Positions 36,602 to 49,360 of a stretch of DNA of 64,000 bases are shown here, one piece after another (position 1 is the stretch's first letter; each line of letters opens with the position of its first letter). The stretch is from Glycine soja. Lineage: Eukaryota; Streptophyta; Magnoliopsida; Fabales; Fabaceae. The DNA is taken from positions 44,893,611-44,957,610 of the forward strand of contig NC_041003.1 of assembly GCF_004193775.1 (NCBI RefSeq), in the 5' to 3' direction. The notes beneath the pieces are model-generated. The model was not told where the DNA came from and ran no database searches. It saw only the letters and a list, made by a program, of their open reading frames with translations. A program made the translations under genes and the position numbers.

Positions 36602-38992
36602 TTTTTTTTTCTTATCATTATATAGCATATTCATTATAGGAGGATATGCTAATTGCTTTGTTACTATTTAATTTGTTTCGTTTCTTTTATGGTTTCTCAT
36701 AGAGATTTCTTTTTAGATGGATTTTTCTCTTGATTTCCATCACCACTTTGAGATACTGTTCTTGTACTTTTGATTCTGGTTTTTCAGCCAGTTTTCCTAC
36801 ATATTATTACATATAGCATATATTGATATCCTACATGTTTAATGCTGAATATTGTTAAACTTTTAGAGACTAGATCTGAACTCACATGAGACAATAGCTA
36901 ACAATTTTTTGGATATTTTTTCGTATGTTCATGTAAAATATAAAATGTAAATTTGTAGTGTTGATTTTACGACTTTAAATGGTTTTCGCCTCCTTGGCAT
37001 GAAGAGATTTTTTGAACAAAGGTTAAATATTAACACGATTTTGCACTCTTTGTTTTGACTGTTCTAACTCAATGTCCAAGAAATAAGAGAAGCCGCGTAC
37101 TCGTTTTCAATCTTTTATTTTGTTTTACACGTTTAAATTGATTTATCTAATCAGAGATAAGTAATTCTAACAACTGATTTTGATGTTAGGTGGCTTAAAG
37201 TATACTCGAGATATCAACAAGATACTGTACTAGATATCACCTCGTTTCGTACACTGATTCGGACCAAACTTCAAAAGCCTTACGAACTCAATAGCATTAT
37301 AAATATGAATAGCTTAAGGCTGCTAATCTTAGTCAAAAGGGAATTAAATTTATTAATGAAAAAGACACTTCTATATCTATTCAATTATTTCATCTTATTA
37401 GTATCAGATTGCGTTAATATTCGATTAATAATTTTTATCAAGGTTATCGTTGATATAGTGATTAAGATGTATTACCTATCTTCATTACCCGGCTTAAAAT
37501 CTTAGGTCAGCAAGTAGAAACACTATCTTAAAGATTCGATACCAATGTAAGAATTAGGATGCTCACAATAGATCAATTTCTTCAGGAAAAAAAAAACTAC
37601 CCTATTACAAAAACTAGTTCATTTTCAATTTATTAGCTTGATTAATGGATCATCAACTGGTAAACTATGACAAAAAATTATCCATAAAAATTGAACATAG
37701 TATTGAAAGTTTACAACACTTAAACATATTGTTCAATCAATTAAGTTAAACTTCTTTTGTACTAGGACACAACTTATACATTGTTAATTAATAAGTTAAA
37801 TTTTGATATTTTATTAAATTTTTTACATTATCAACCAATTAAAAGTTATCTTATACATAACTAATAATTATAAAAATGAATAATTTTTAATTTAAATGAT
37901 AGCTTAGGATTGAATAATAATGTAAAAAACTTTTACACTAAATATAATTATCTTAAAAAAAACTATTGAACGACGTAAAAAGGTAGCTTGAAATGTGTTT
38001 TAATCATTTTTCGATAGAATTACTAGTCTCACTTTTTTACGTTTAACTAGGGTGCAGTTCTCATTTCTCTTCTCTTGTATTGTTGTACACACGCACCAAA
38101 AGAATAGGAAAGGTGCAGAAACATGCTGTCTGACATTGCAAGAGGAGAATAAATTTGATTTACACATTTTTTTCAGGGTTAGCATACAATTTTATTTTTA
38201 TAAGCAAAGGTTGCCATACAAATTAAATTGGTAAAAATGTGATTTATATCAATACATCACATTATATGGTATTTCACTGTCCAAAAGAAAGACTTTGTTT
38301 ACTTCATATGCTAACAAGGGAAACTAGATAGATCCTTCAAAGATAACTGGAAGAGTGTTCGTTCTCGATCAAAACAGAGACAAGTGAACGATTTAACCTT
38401 CAATTGGAACACATAAAAAATGTGCAGTATCTTCAAAGCCATATCTTTGGAGAAAGCACTCTGCTATAGCATAGAACCATGCCCACTTCATAGGAAAACA
38501 TGCACAGTATAGCACAAAATATTATTATTATTATTATTTAACATTTAACCAGTCTTGTTGCATCTTGTGGTTATACTTTTCGGATTTAATTTGTACGGTA
38601 ACCTGAAAAAATGTGTAAATCATATTTGTTGAACACATGCCGGACATTTATCACATTACTGATAAATACCGGAAAGTATAACCACATGATAAATGCCGGA
38701 AAGTATAACCACAAGTTTTAATTTGTATGCCGTATTTATACATGACGAACAGTATGCTTAACCAAAATGGATAAATGGCCTTGCTAAATAGTGCCACCAA
38801 TCTTTCTTTTATGTTCTAACTCGGTAATGAAAAAAAGCATAGATCTCTTTTCATTCCTCTGCGTAATGACAAGTGGTTATACTTTCAGGCATTTATCACA
38901 TCAGACCATTGTCATATTACTGATTAAAACATTATTTTGATAACTTGAAAGCACAAAAAGATTTTCACTAATTTAAAGTTATGACATTACCT
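36602..38992. other. Intergenic DNA with a cluster of short inverted repeats
   Basis: AT-rich, no gene seen. An ATT run is at 38521-38538. Around 38566-38901 a motif near ccggaaagtataaccaca appears twice forward (38669, 38696) and twice inverted (38566, 38872), accompanied by catttatcacat words (38633, 38889). Confidence 0.55.
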
Positions 38993-41900
38993 TCATGAAG
39001 TAAGAATGCCACGAAGAGAACCAACAGTGCCTCGTTTTCTTGCCTGCAGCGCAATATGTAAAACGTTAAGATAGATACTCAACGAGTCAAGATTAAATAT
39101 AGCCCTTATCTTTCTCTCTCTCTCTCTCTTTTGGGGAGGGTATGGGAAGAGTATTAGACTCACCTCATTATGAAACATGTCATCTGCCATAGCTTCCATT
39201 TTCTTTTGCCTTTTCTCCTTCTTCACAAGCTCAGTCACATCCTCGTTCCCACAGTCAGAGTCCCTGGGGAAGAAAACAAATGAAATATAACATAACCTAT
39301 CACTAGGAGAACAGAAATGAAGTGCAGACTAGCTAGATTTTTGTTTGAAATAACATCAGATTTAATATTACTCTTACTTGTATGGATATTTTCCAAATGG
39401 AACAAGATTGTCAAAGCTATTACCGGATTGAGTTTGTGCCTGCCATTCCATTTAAAAGAAAACTGGACCGATTAGGCACATGTTTCTTGAACTGTGACAC
39501 TAATCATATATGTTAAAATTCAATAAAAAACATTGCACGAAGCAATAAGGTTTGTTGGAATATAGATGCCAGACAAAATTCAATCAGAAAACCAAAACAT
39601 GTCAGGTTTCATTTTTCTATGATAATTGATAAGCTCCTTGTAAGCAAGACATATGGCACCAAAACCACATACCTTTCTGAAGTGTTTAAAATTTGGAACA
39701 CTGCTGTTTGGTGCAGTACTTATGATAGTACAAATGTTTGTATCTCGAACAACTAAATATTGGCTGTAAACCATATCTGAATTTCCACTTTCATAATCAT
39801 CAACCATGCCTTTCTTTATTTTGATACCATCATTAGCATTCCTGAAGCTGGTAGAATGTGATCTGGCAGAAGCACCATCCAAGGATGTTTCAGTTTTTGC
39901 ATGTTTAATGTCATGCAATCTGGTTGAAACATCATCTGAGGATGCCTCTATTCTTTCATGTTTTCTCTTATCCAAAGGGTCAGAATCATCATATAATTCT
40001 TCTGTTTTTCCATATTTTACATTATTGCCATTGCTGAATGCATCATTTGAGGGGGCTGGTGTGGCTGTTTCAACTTCAGTATCTGAATCTGCTACAATCG
40101 TCTCATCTGTAGAGCATGATGATGAAACTAGTACTGCAACAGCACGCAGAGCTTGTTAACTCACTGGTGTGCAGATTTTGTCACTAAGCATGGAGTTTAA
40201 ATTTAAGCTTTTCAAATGAAAAATATGTTTGAGGAAACATTTTAAAAAACTACATGTTTCCCCTTTCAACATTGGATTAATAACTAACTGTTTCATTATT
40301 TGAAAAAAGTATTGCATTAACCATGCCAATCTTTAAATTATCCCTTTCTATCAATATTCTGTCCACTCCACAACAAAAGGAATATGTGCCACTGTCAAGA
40401 TAACATGCTGATTTATTTGACATAATACGTTGATTTAACCCCTACAATGAGGGATTGTATTATAGAATCTCTGCATTTGTTAGTTGATTTATTACCTGTA
40501 ATTAGATATTTATTTTCTGATTTGTGCCAATGCTTCTTCTTTCTTTAATAAAATGTAATTATATGCAAGTGTGTGCACACATGTGTATTCAGTGCTGAAG
40601 TGATCAAGAAATTCAGATATCTAGACTGATCTTAAGTTTCAAAGTGTTCATCTCATTCCTACAAATGTATGCATTTTTGTTACTAGGTTTAATGAAAGGA
40701 TATCTTGATTAAGAAAAACCTAGCAGAGAAGCTACATCAGAGAAGATGCAAATTAAAACTTCTAAACCAGAGCAACTATATGCCTAGGTCAGTGTAATAG
40801 GCAATTTCTTGAAAAGTTGGCAATGCCATAATGTTATTTTCTCCCCATCCCCCTCTTTCTGAGACCCAAATCACACTTACAATGAAATCATGAAGAAGTG
40901 AGCTCAGAGCTAAACACATTCATATTAAATGATCATTATATATAAATGGAAGTTAACTTCTTTGAAAAATTGAATCTTCTGTTTGCATAAAACAGCAAAC
41001 AGAAAACAGAACCTATTATTAGTACCAATAAACCAGAAATAATTCATGTTGTGGAATTCGAGTCTCAAACACCATTTTACATTCAGCAGCAGCAAACAAA
41101 GGAATAAGAAAGTGAAGAAAAACAGTCTAATTTTGAAATACTGATTTAGGTACTTCATTTATAGGGAATAGAACAAAAGTTTTGGACAGTGCAAATACAT
41201 TACTTGAGAATTGATATTAAGAATACTTACAGCATGGTGATTTCAAAATAGACAGATCTAACTGTCCACTGAAAGCAGCACATATTACATCCATCTCAGT
41301 CACTCTAAGCAATGAACTTAGTTTATTGAAGAGATTAGACTTGCATGCTGGTCCTCCTGGGATGACACACACCACACGATTATCCTCTCCATAATCTGTA
41401 CCCTACAAGAAATAAATGAGAATTACCGTACCGAAGTACATAACTTTTAAGTAAAGATAATCTGCCTGAGAATATCTCTAATGTCTAAAATATTGAAATC
41501 AGTGTGGTCAAGATGAAGTCGACTAGATGGGAATGGGATCATACGTCGTCATTGGACTTGGTTCAAAATCAAATTCTCAGGGATATATAGATCATCATGA
41601 AATCTATTTTAATAGTTTTCTACAATGTGCTTTTTGGTTTCCTTCTACCTCTATCCACAGGGTTAAAATCATACAAACTGCTCTCCTCAAGTCCCCACTA
41701 GTGCCAACAATGGCCTTTTTTGCATGTCTAAACCACCTTAACCAATTTTCTATCATCTTTACTTCCATAGGTGCCACACAAATATTTCTTCATATACAAC
41801 AATTCTGTATCCCGTCTTTTCTTTTGTGGTCATACATTCATCTTAACATTCTCATTTCTATTACTCCCACTTTTTTTCTTTCATTGTCCCTCTAAAGCCC

Positions 41901-44545
41901 AACATTCACGACCATAGAATATAGCTTGTCATATAGTAATGCCATAAAACTTCCCTTTGAACTGATAGGTAATTTGCAGTCACAAATAACCCTTGATGCA
42001 TTTCTCTATTTTAACCACCTAGCTTATATCCTATGTATGACATCTAAATATCCCCATTATTTTATGATATTGAACCAATATACTTAAACTTGGAATAGTG
42101 TAATATGACATCTTCAATTTTTACCTCTAAGCCAATTTCCTCTTGTTCCTCACTAAAATTGCAATGCATTATGCATATACTCTGTCTTGTTTGTACTCGA
42201 GCTAAAAACCCTTTGAGTTCAACATGTCTCTAAAGCTCAATTTTAATGTTAATATCCTCCCTTAGTTCCTTAATCAAAACTATATCATTCACTAAGTACA
42301 GAAAGAATTCATAACTGGAAAAGAAAGAAATGAAATACAAACTTGGCTATCTGAACAAAAATCTTCAGAGGAAACAACTTTTGCACCAGCCACTTCCAAT
42401 AAAGGTTTTAGCTGATCCCCAAACTTATACTGCAAGCAAGAAAAAGAATTAAGAATATTGTCAAGATGAACTATGCTCCAAGAGTATCAAGATGATTCCA
42501 TTTTATAGTTTCTATAACCCCTGCAATCTGTTTCTGCATACTTACATGTGAACATTAAAAAAAAATCCAAGAATAAAGTACAGAAAATGTGTACTATAAT
42601 ACTCAAGTTGGGTTTTAGAGTGAGTATAAAATACTTTGGGTAACAAATACCAAATGCTCAGATTCCAACAAAAAAGTGTATCCTTTCAAGCAATCTTCAC
42701 GCATTCTGGGGTCAGCAATTTTAATAGATTCTCCTTCCACTGACACTGTTGGAATATATCTGCTTGACAAGGAAGAGGGGGTAGAGAAGAAAAAGAAGAC
42801 AAAGAAAGCTTTATTTAACTGGTGTCAAGGTCATGGAATATAAAGCTAGCAGAACCAAACTCCAAAGTCAAAGCAATACTCACGAATGACAGCTAGGAAT
42901 TTCAGTGCTAATGTTCTTTTTTGCAAAAAACTATGCAGGGAAGGGAACAAACAGACACAAGTTAGACTTTAAACATGAGAGAAAAGGTTCTCTACTGGTT
43001 GCAGACTAAGCCCTTCAATCAAACTTCACACTTCTAGACTATAAATTAGATAACGGTTTATGCTTGATTAGTTGTTATGATAAATGAGTTTTATCACTAT
43101 TATCATTGGTAAGGATTCAGAACACAAATGATGATGTACAATTCAGGGTCTATGCTGCTAGCAAACACAAAATAACTAGCAAACATGTAAAATGTTGTAG
43201 ACTCATAGTGCATTACTCTAATCTTTAAAGTAGATAAGATCATGAGACTCTTATGTAAAGAACATAGCCCACAAGCTAAATGAAAAATTATGATTGTGGT
43301 TGTAACTTAATTCTGAATTGATTCTTAGCAAATTGTTCCTACAATTTGGGAAGGTAGCAGAGGTCCAAATATATTATTGCTGTGGGTAAACTGTAAAAGA
43401 ATCTTGCAGCATTATATCCATTTACATCAACTCCCCTTTTACACAACCTATTCTATTGTAGAAAAATGCTATGTCAATCTTAAAAGATTTTATTTAAGAT
43501 GTTAAAAAATAACAAAACAATCAAGCATAAAATACAAATGACAAATATGTAAGCAACTAACTTTCATGTCATTAAATTATGAATACGAGTGATCACTTGA
43601 CTGTAACAAATTAATAGTACAATTTAAATTTAAGAACCAATACGTAAAACTAAATGCTTCTATACCTCAAGCCAATTTTTGAGAACACAAGATTTTTTGG
43701 TCACAACAGCATCAACAAGATCCTTCTTCAATGGCATGAGTTGATCCACCAGCACATGTGTGCACCCTTCACCTAAGGTATGAGTAATACCAGCACCTAT
43801 ATTGAAAGTAAAAGTTGGTCAATATTCAGATTCACATGAAGACAAGAGTCTAATGCTTCAAGCAAAATTATTTTTCCTGTTTAAAGAGAAAAGCACAGTA
43901 AATTTATAACTCATGTTACAACATGGCATAAGATTTTTGAATAACTCATGTTACAACACATGTATTCATGAATTATAAGAACTGAAGAACCCTCACAAGT
44001 TTTTTCCCCACTGACCAATTGATGAAATTTTCTCTTCAAGGGATCGATCCACTTTATTTGAGGAACAGATGAAAAAAACGAGGGGTACATGGCAAAACCT
44101 GTCAGATTAAATTTGCAAGCATTTAAGCAGACATAAGTAGGAAACAGACAAATGTAATGAGATTGCATGTCCCTACACAAACCCAAATCTAGAAAAGTAC
44201 TGCAACAGTATTTTCTAAAAATTAAAAGTCAATGACACAAAATAAGGAATAGAAGCACACTGAAGAGATAGTTAACATACTTGTAGGTAGCAGTACCAGT
44301 GCCAAAAGAAACAAGGTCACCATCCTCTAATGCTGTATCTTTGTTTGGTAGCTCATGAACTTTTTTCTTGGCCCCATCATTCTTGCTAATAAATGTCCCA
44401 TACTTGGAGCAATCTCTAATATGTATACTGTGTGACAAATGAGAACGTTCATTTGGTAAAGGATTTACCGGGTTCATTGTATTAACAACTATTTCTGCGT
44501 GAACCCTAGAAACCCCTTTATCTTTAGTGATTATTACATCACAAC
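38993..44545 (-). CDS. NBS1: Nibrin / NBS1 homologue, 5' partial (first exon not found)
   Basis: Eleven minus-strand exons join in frame with GT/AG borders: 44545-44281, 44098-44016, 43796-43666, 42930-42884, 42759-42651, 42429-42343, 41402-41231, 40133-39673, 39439-39378, 39263-39164 and 39043-38993. They give 522 residues. The first exon here starts inside the FHA domain (CDVIITKDKGVSRVHAEI, later DCSKYGTFIS). A BRCT-like region follows (CHVPLVFFICS, THTLGEGCTHVLV, GYTFLLESEHL), then a middle part with SSSCSTDETIVADSD and a C-terminus ELVKKEKRQKKMEAMADD...ARKRGTVGSLRGILTS that matches the Mre11/ATM-binding end. Nibrin recruits Mre11-Rad50 and ATM at DNA breaks. The usual MVWGLFP start and about 30 residues are missing upstream. 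All seen exons are open. Confidence 0.9.
41480..42310 (-). pseudogene. LINE reverse-transcriptase fragment in an NBS1 intron
   Basis: This fills most of the intron between the exons at 42343 and 41402. The minus strand, over several frames, reads VLIKELREDINIKIELEE-like RT sequence, then VIEMRMLR, VAPMEVKMIENWLRWFRHA and RRAVCMI, the order found in the C-terminal reverse transcriptase part of plant LINEs (MRMLRW..., ENRLRWFGH). Many stops and frameshifts. The plus-strand open frame at 41527-41895 is its shadow. Confidence 0.65.
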
Positions 44546-45650
44546 CTGTAAGAAGTTAGTAGCAAGTTTATACAAAGCATCATCACGATATCCCAAAAAA
44601 CCAATAAAGAGTAATTATTACAGGAAAAAACTTTTAAAATGTGAAAAAAAAAACATAGAAAAAAAGCAGCAAATTACCATAAACATCCATTCCTAAAAGC
44701 CCACCAGCATTTCACTTTTCTCTATAGGGATAAAACAGTTTTAGCTTTAAAATTATGTTATTTTATTTGCTTTTATTTCAGTTGCATGGTTTTATAGTCC
44801 TGTGAAAAGGAGGAGAGGAGACCAAGAAGGACGATGGAGGAAGTTGTCAAGAGGGATCTCATGGTAATAACACCTCTGAAACTTTGGTCTTAAATTGAGC
44901 CAAAACTGTCGAATGTCATCATTTGATCCATGTAACTGACTTCATCCAGTGGGATAAGGTTTTTTTTTGTTGTCGTATTGTATCTGCTTTCATTTCAGTT
45001 AATTGGCTTCAACTGCACCAATACTTTATAATGATTCTGTTATTGTTCCTGAATCAGGACAATGACAGGCATGGCTGTAATTTATGGTACAAACTTCAAA
45101 GTTCTGGAGGTAGAAATGATTCCTAGGCCTCCACATAACAATTAATCTTGAGTTTTTGATGGAAACAACTCTCTTCTGCTTGGTAGTTGTAGATGAAAAT
45201 CTGGCATGGGCTACAAGTGGACGGAAATGGTAGAGAAAACAGAAAACAAATTGTGGTATTATCTAATATACCTCAGCCACATAAAGAGCTGCAACAGGTG
45301 GACCAAGTCCCATTCCAGTACCAACAAATAACCTTCCCAAAAGCATGCCCCACAAAGTTTTTGCTATTACACTGCAAAAGTTGTGAATAATAAGTTTACA
45401 CCTTTATCTGCTGTTTTATTGTGATTGTAAGGACTTTTTTTTTCCTTCTTTCTCATTCACCCTTTTCCCTTGCATTATCTAATTTATCTTCTTTTTTTTT
45501 TTTTTTTATAGAAAACACCTTGGAATAGGATGACATTAATTTGGAGCATAGCCTTTGTATATCTTTTGCAACAATAAAATGCAAATTTTATTGCATAAGA
45601 ATGCAAGGCAATACAAATAATGAAAGAGAAATTAATTTACAACTTATGCT
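44546..45650. other. Region between NBS1 exon 2 and the CACTA element
   Basis: This should hold the NBS1 upstream part if the gene were compact, but no first-exon sequence (MVWGLFP..., KVGRK-donor) is seen on the minus strand. Two exon-like plus-strand blocks (44770-44861 with cag/gtaata borders; 45057-45124) cannot be assigned. A T-run lies near 45491-45509. Confidence 0.45.
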
Positions 45651-45860
45651 CACTACTAGAAAAATGGTATTTTACGACACGAGCACTACGACGGTTGCTG
45701 GGGAAACGTCTTAGAAAGTTATGCGGTGGTTTTTTTGTAATTATTCGAACAATAAGTGGTTTTTACAACATTAAATCTAAGACGGTTATATAAAATCGCC
45801 TTAGAATGTTATGTACAATTAATTTTACGACGGGTTTTTAAAAAAACCGTCTTAATTGGT
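45651..45860. repeat. CACTA left subterminal repeat region
   Basis: After the terminal CACTACTAGAAAAAT come repeated words of the type cgacggttgctggggaaacg, aagacggttatataaaatcg, acgacgggtttttaaaaaaa and ccgtctta, each a small inverted pair spaced by 4-12 bases. In En/Spm elements such subterminal repeats bind TNPA. Confidence 0.7.
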
Positions 45861-47269
45861 TTGGATTAAAACAAATCTCTCGCGCTGAACCTCACCTCTT
45901 TCCCCTTTCGCGCTTAAACCTTGGTTGTAGCTTCTAACCCTAGTGTCAGCACGTCCTGTTGGTTGAAGCACCTCTTGCCTTTTCGCCCTAAAACCTCAGT
46001 GCCTCTAGGTTTTTTTTTCAAACCTAGTCGCGGCCACGACAAAGTGTGTAGTGTAACATCAGCGCCTCTAGGTTTTTCTTCTAACCCACGGTCATCATTT
46101 TCGCGTTGAAAGCTCAGCACCTCTTGCCCTTTCTTCAAACCTCACCCCTGCTTGATTCTGTTCCACAGCCTCTTCGTTCCCTCTGACGACTTCAACCTTC
46201 CCAGCGTCGGGAGGGTTCCATCGGTCAGGTTGATTTCATCATTCGTAAGTTGGGGGAGTCCAACCGTGGACAACGACAAGCAGCTGCGACCTCCAACCTT
46301 ACCTGCAAGTGGGGTAAAGTCATTGCTTTTTCAGCCTGATTTTATATTTCCAAAATAAATCTTTCTATATTATTGTTTGCAAAAATTCCCCATATTCACA
46401 GTCTCTACTATTTTTTTAAAGAAAATATCTACTTTTTTTCTGATATAGTTTATGTACCTTACTGCTTCTTTGTCAACCTGCTCATGATTTCAAGTATCTT
46501 CGTGTTCGTGTACATTCATTGGTGTTTATCAATCGATTCATGACTTGTTCTGAGCATTATGAGGCCAAAAGATTAAATACATTTTATCAAAGGATGCAGT
46601 ATCAAAGAATGCTTTTTATATTCTGCTATTTTTTTTATTATATATTGATTCTATTACAAATTTCGCTTCTGAATCAAGGATTGCCGGCAGGGCTTTCGAT
46701 TCAACGTCGGCAACAAAGACATTGGTCTGACTTCAAAGAAAACAGGTTAGCGAGTTAATTACTTACTTAGGTAGGTTAAGCTTGTGTTATTCGATGATGT
46801 GATTGTCCTTTTTCTTGTTTGAGAAGATGTGACTGCCTTGTTTCCTTTTGTAATGTAGTCTCTACTTGTAGTGACCATCTGTTATCCCTATATATGTCTG
46901 AATAGTTAGCTAATAAAATTAAAAGTTGCTAGATGGTGGATTCCATTCTTCCCAACATATGATGCCTTTTTGCCTTATAATAACTAAGAAAAACTAATTT
47001 CTTTTGTCAATGGACCTAAAGTTTGAGGTTTAGTTTAGTTGTTTTATTCTTAGATTCGTCCTGATGGGATTAATACTATGTAGTCTGGTGAAATGAGACT
47101 TACTATGACTGACAAGATTAGGGGCTGTAGTGTCTAAAATTCATAGATCAGAATAAAATTGAAGCTTACCTAAATCAATGAAGCTGAATGGTTTGGTTAG
47201 TGGATGCCTCACAAAGAAAGGAAGTGACTTAGCTTAGACAAAGACAAAAGGCTAATAAACTCCCTATTT

Positions 47270-47475
47270 ACCATCTGACATTTGATTCTCAAACCCCACC
47301 CCACCTCTCAAACCCCACCCCACCTATTCATCTTCCAACTCACTCTCTGGTCTATGGTCTATATAGAGAGGAGAAGCCACAGCTAGAACCACCAAGCTTA
47401 TGGCTGCTACTCTCTCATAAGAGGAAAACCTGCTCTTCTTGCTGCTATCTCCAAGCTCCATTCAGAAGGTAGATG
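47270..47475 (+). pseudogene. Promoter-and-first-exon-like gene fragment inside the CACTA element
   Basis: A 19-bp tandem duplication (tctcaaaccccaccccacc, near 47291 and 47310) is followed by a TATA-like gtctatatagagagg (47357) and a short leader. The ATG at 47401 begins MAATLS and then stops. A +1 shift continues IRGKPALLAAISKLHSE up to a donor-like gaag|gtagatga (47470). It looks like the 5' end of a nuclear gene caught by the transposon and then frameshifted. I do not recognise the gene. Confidence 0.35.
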
Positions 47476-47775
47476 ATGAATTAATTACTTTTGTTATGCT
47501 AAAATGTGTGTATGGTGGAACTACCACCCAAAATAATAATGTGAAGAGAATCTTGCTTTTCAAAGCAAACATTAGCAAGAATTGGATACACCCAACTATT
47601 CTTTTTTCATTACTCATGAACTAATACTATGATAGTAGTCTGAAGACAAAACTTAAGATGCGGTTTTTTAAAGTACTTTTAATGTTGTTCTCTAATCAAA
47701 GTTGGTGTTTTACTTTATTGATTCACTTGATAAAAGTTTGAATTAAAGGTCAGCATAGGATAGGGAAGGACAATT

Positions 47776-48168
47776 CTATTTCTGATTGGAAAATAATAAT
47801 AAAAGATCCTCAAAATCTGGATACGACTTAAGTTCTGTAGGTTCCAACATTTCTTGTTCCTTCATATACTCATATATCACTCCCCATCGATTTTTCAAAG
47901 GTGAAGAGCCAAAAAAGTTGTACAACAATACATCCTGGAAAAAGACACATAAGACCATTAAAAAATATACATAATATACAAAGTAGAAATGAATTAGATA
48001 AGATTCTTTCACAACCTGAAAGTCAAGGCCTTTGCACTCTAAAATGGTTAAAACAAGAGCCTGCTTCTCCACATAGTCTAAAACTTCCTTACGAGCAGAA
48101 TCATCTCGTACCAAAATTACTTGCTCAGTACCAAAGCCAACAATCCCCCCCCCCCCACCCATTTTCAC
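47776..48168 (-). pseudogene. Captured UvrD/TRANK1-like superfamily 1 helicase fragment
   Basis: On the minus strand, two exon-like blocks, 48168-48016 and 47934-47776, have intact splice sites (tttcag|gttgtg, tttccag|gatgta). They read EQVILVRDDSARKEVLDYVE, then KQALVLTILECKGLDFQ-DVLLYNFF, NRWGVIYEYMKEQEML and ELKSYPDFEDL. The 'TILECKGLEFQDVLLYNFF' block is the UvrD-type C-terminal helicase region found in large plant helicases annotated as TPR/ankyrin (TRANK1)-like. Only about 100 residues of a protein of well over 1000 are present, in the opposite orientation to the transposon frame. It is a fragment of a host gene rather than a transposon gene. Confidence 0.7.
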
Positions 48169-49360
48169 ATATATATTATCTTGAATAATATTAAATCTAA
48201 AACTTTTATATTATAAAAATTCTATTTCAGACTATTATCTTCTAACAAAGCTAGCATGAATTTTTTAGCAACCATAAGGAACTTGTAATTAATTAGGCAT
48301 GCAAGTACAAAACATGTGTGATAGGACAAAGCTATGAATGGCATGTTTAATTAGTTACTTGTTTGAGTGGTCTCGTCCGTTAATGCTGTTGTTCTAGAAA
48401 AACACTGTTAGTTTCTTCATCCTTTATGTGGGACCTGAGTGTTTGAAGCAATGCAGCAGTTTTAGCCCATGCAAATCGCTCTAGAGACTTCTTAGGCTCA
48501 AATATGTTGGCTAGCTGCTGCTATAAAGTAAGAAAATAGGAGACTTTCGTTGCTAAACCCAAACCCTCTAGTCTTGCTTCCGTGTACCACCTAATATACA
48601 CATGATGTTGCAAATATTAGATGTTTATTTGGTTGTTGCTTTCATCAAAGTAGCATATAAATTAGTACAAAAATGAAGGGGTTCAAACAACCTTGAGGAT
48701 TTACACAGACATTGAGTATGGTTGAGTGGGTCTGCCATTCTCTTACTTTTGAGTCTATGTGGGCTATTATTGGGCCAGTCAGTACCCATGCCCACTGCAC
48801 CGTAATTATTTCTTTACTCTGCATTCTGCAAACACACCACAGCGCACATGGTATGCTCCATGTAATTGAGACAATAGGATAATTTATTTATTTTATCTAT
48901 CACTAGTTATTTTAGAACAGGGACATGAATTAATAGTTAGTTTTTCCAAAAGCATCACTTGCAATCCTCACCTAAGTTTTTACTTACTTTCTATATATCC
49001 AAAACAAAATTCATGTGATTATTATTTTATTGAAAGGCTTAATTATGTTTATCGTCTTTAAAATTTAGGGTGAATCCAATTCTGGTTCTCAAATTTTAAA
49101 AGAAAAAATATCTTAATCTCGCATATGACTGTGCATTGTATTAAGGCCATCTCATACTATGATTGTGCATTGTATTAGGGAAAAATGTTTCCATATATGT
49201 AGTTTTTAGTAATGTACATCAGTAAGGTACACTAGACTATTTTGTCAACTTTTTATAAGCAGCTTGCAACCTTCTAGTGACTGGTATATATATTATTTAA
49301 TTGCGGTGGAAATGTGGTCTATGCAGTAACAAATTTAACTTTGTCTATTTATTATTTTAG

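Noticed and set aside
41527..41895. 122-codon plus frame inside NBS1
   Set aside because: Antisense of a degenerate LINE fragment in an intron.
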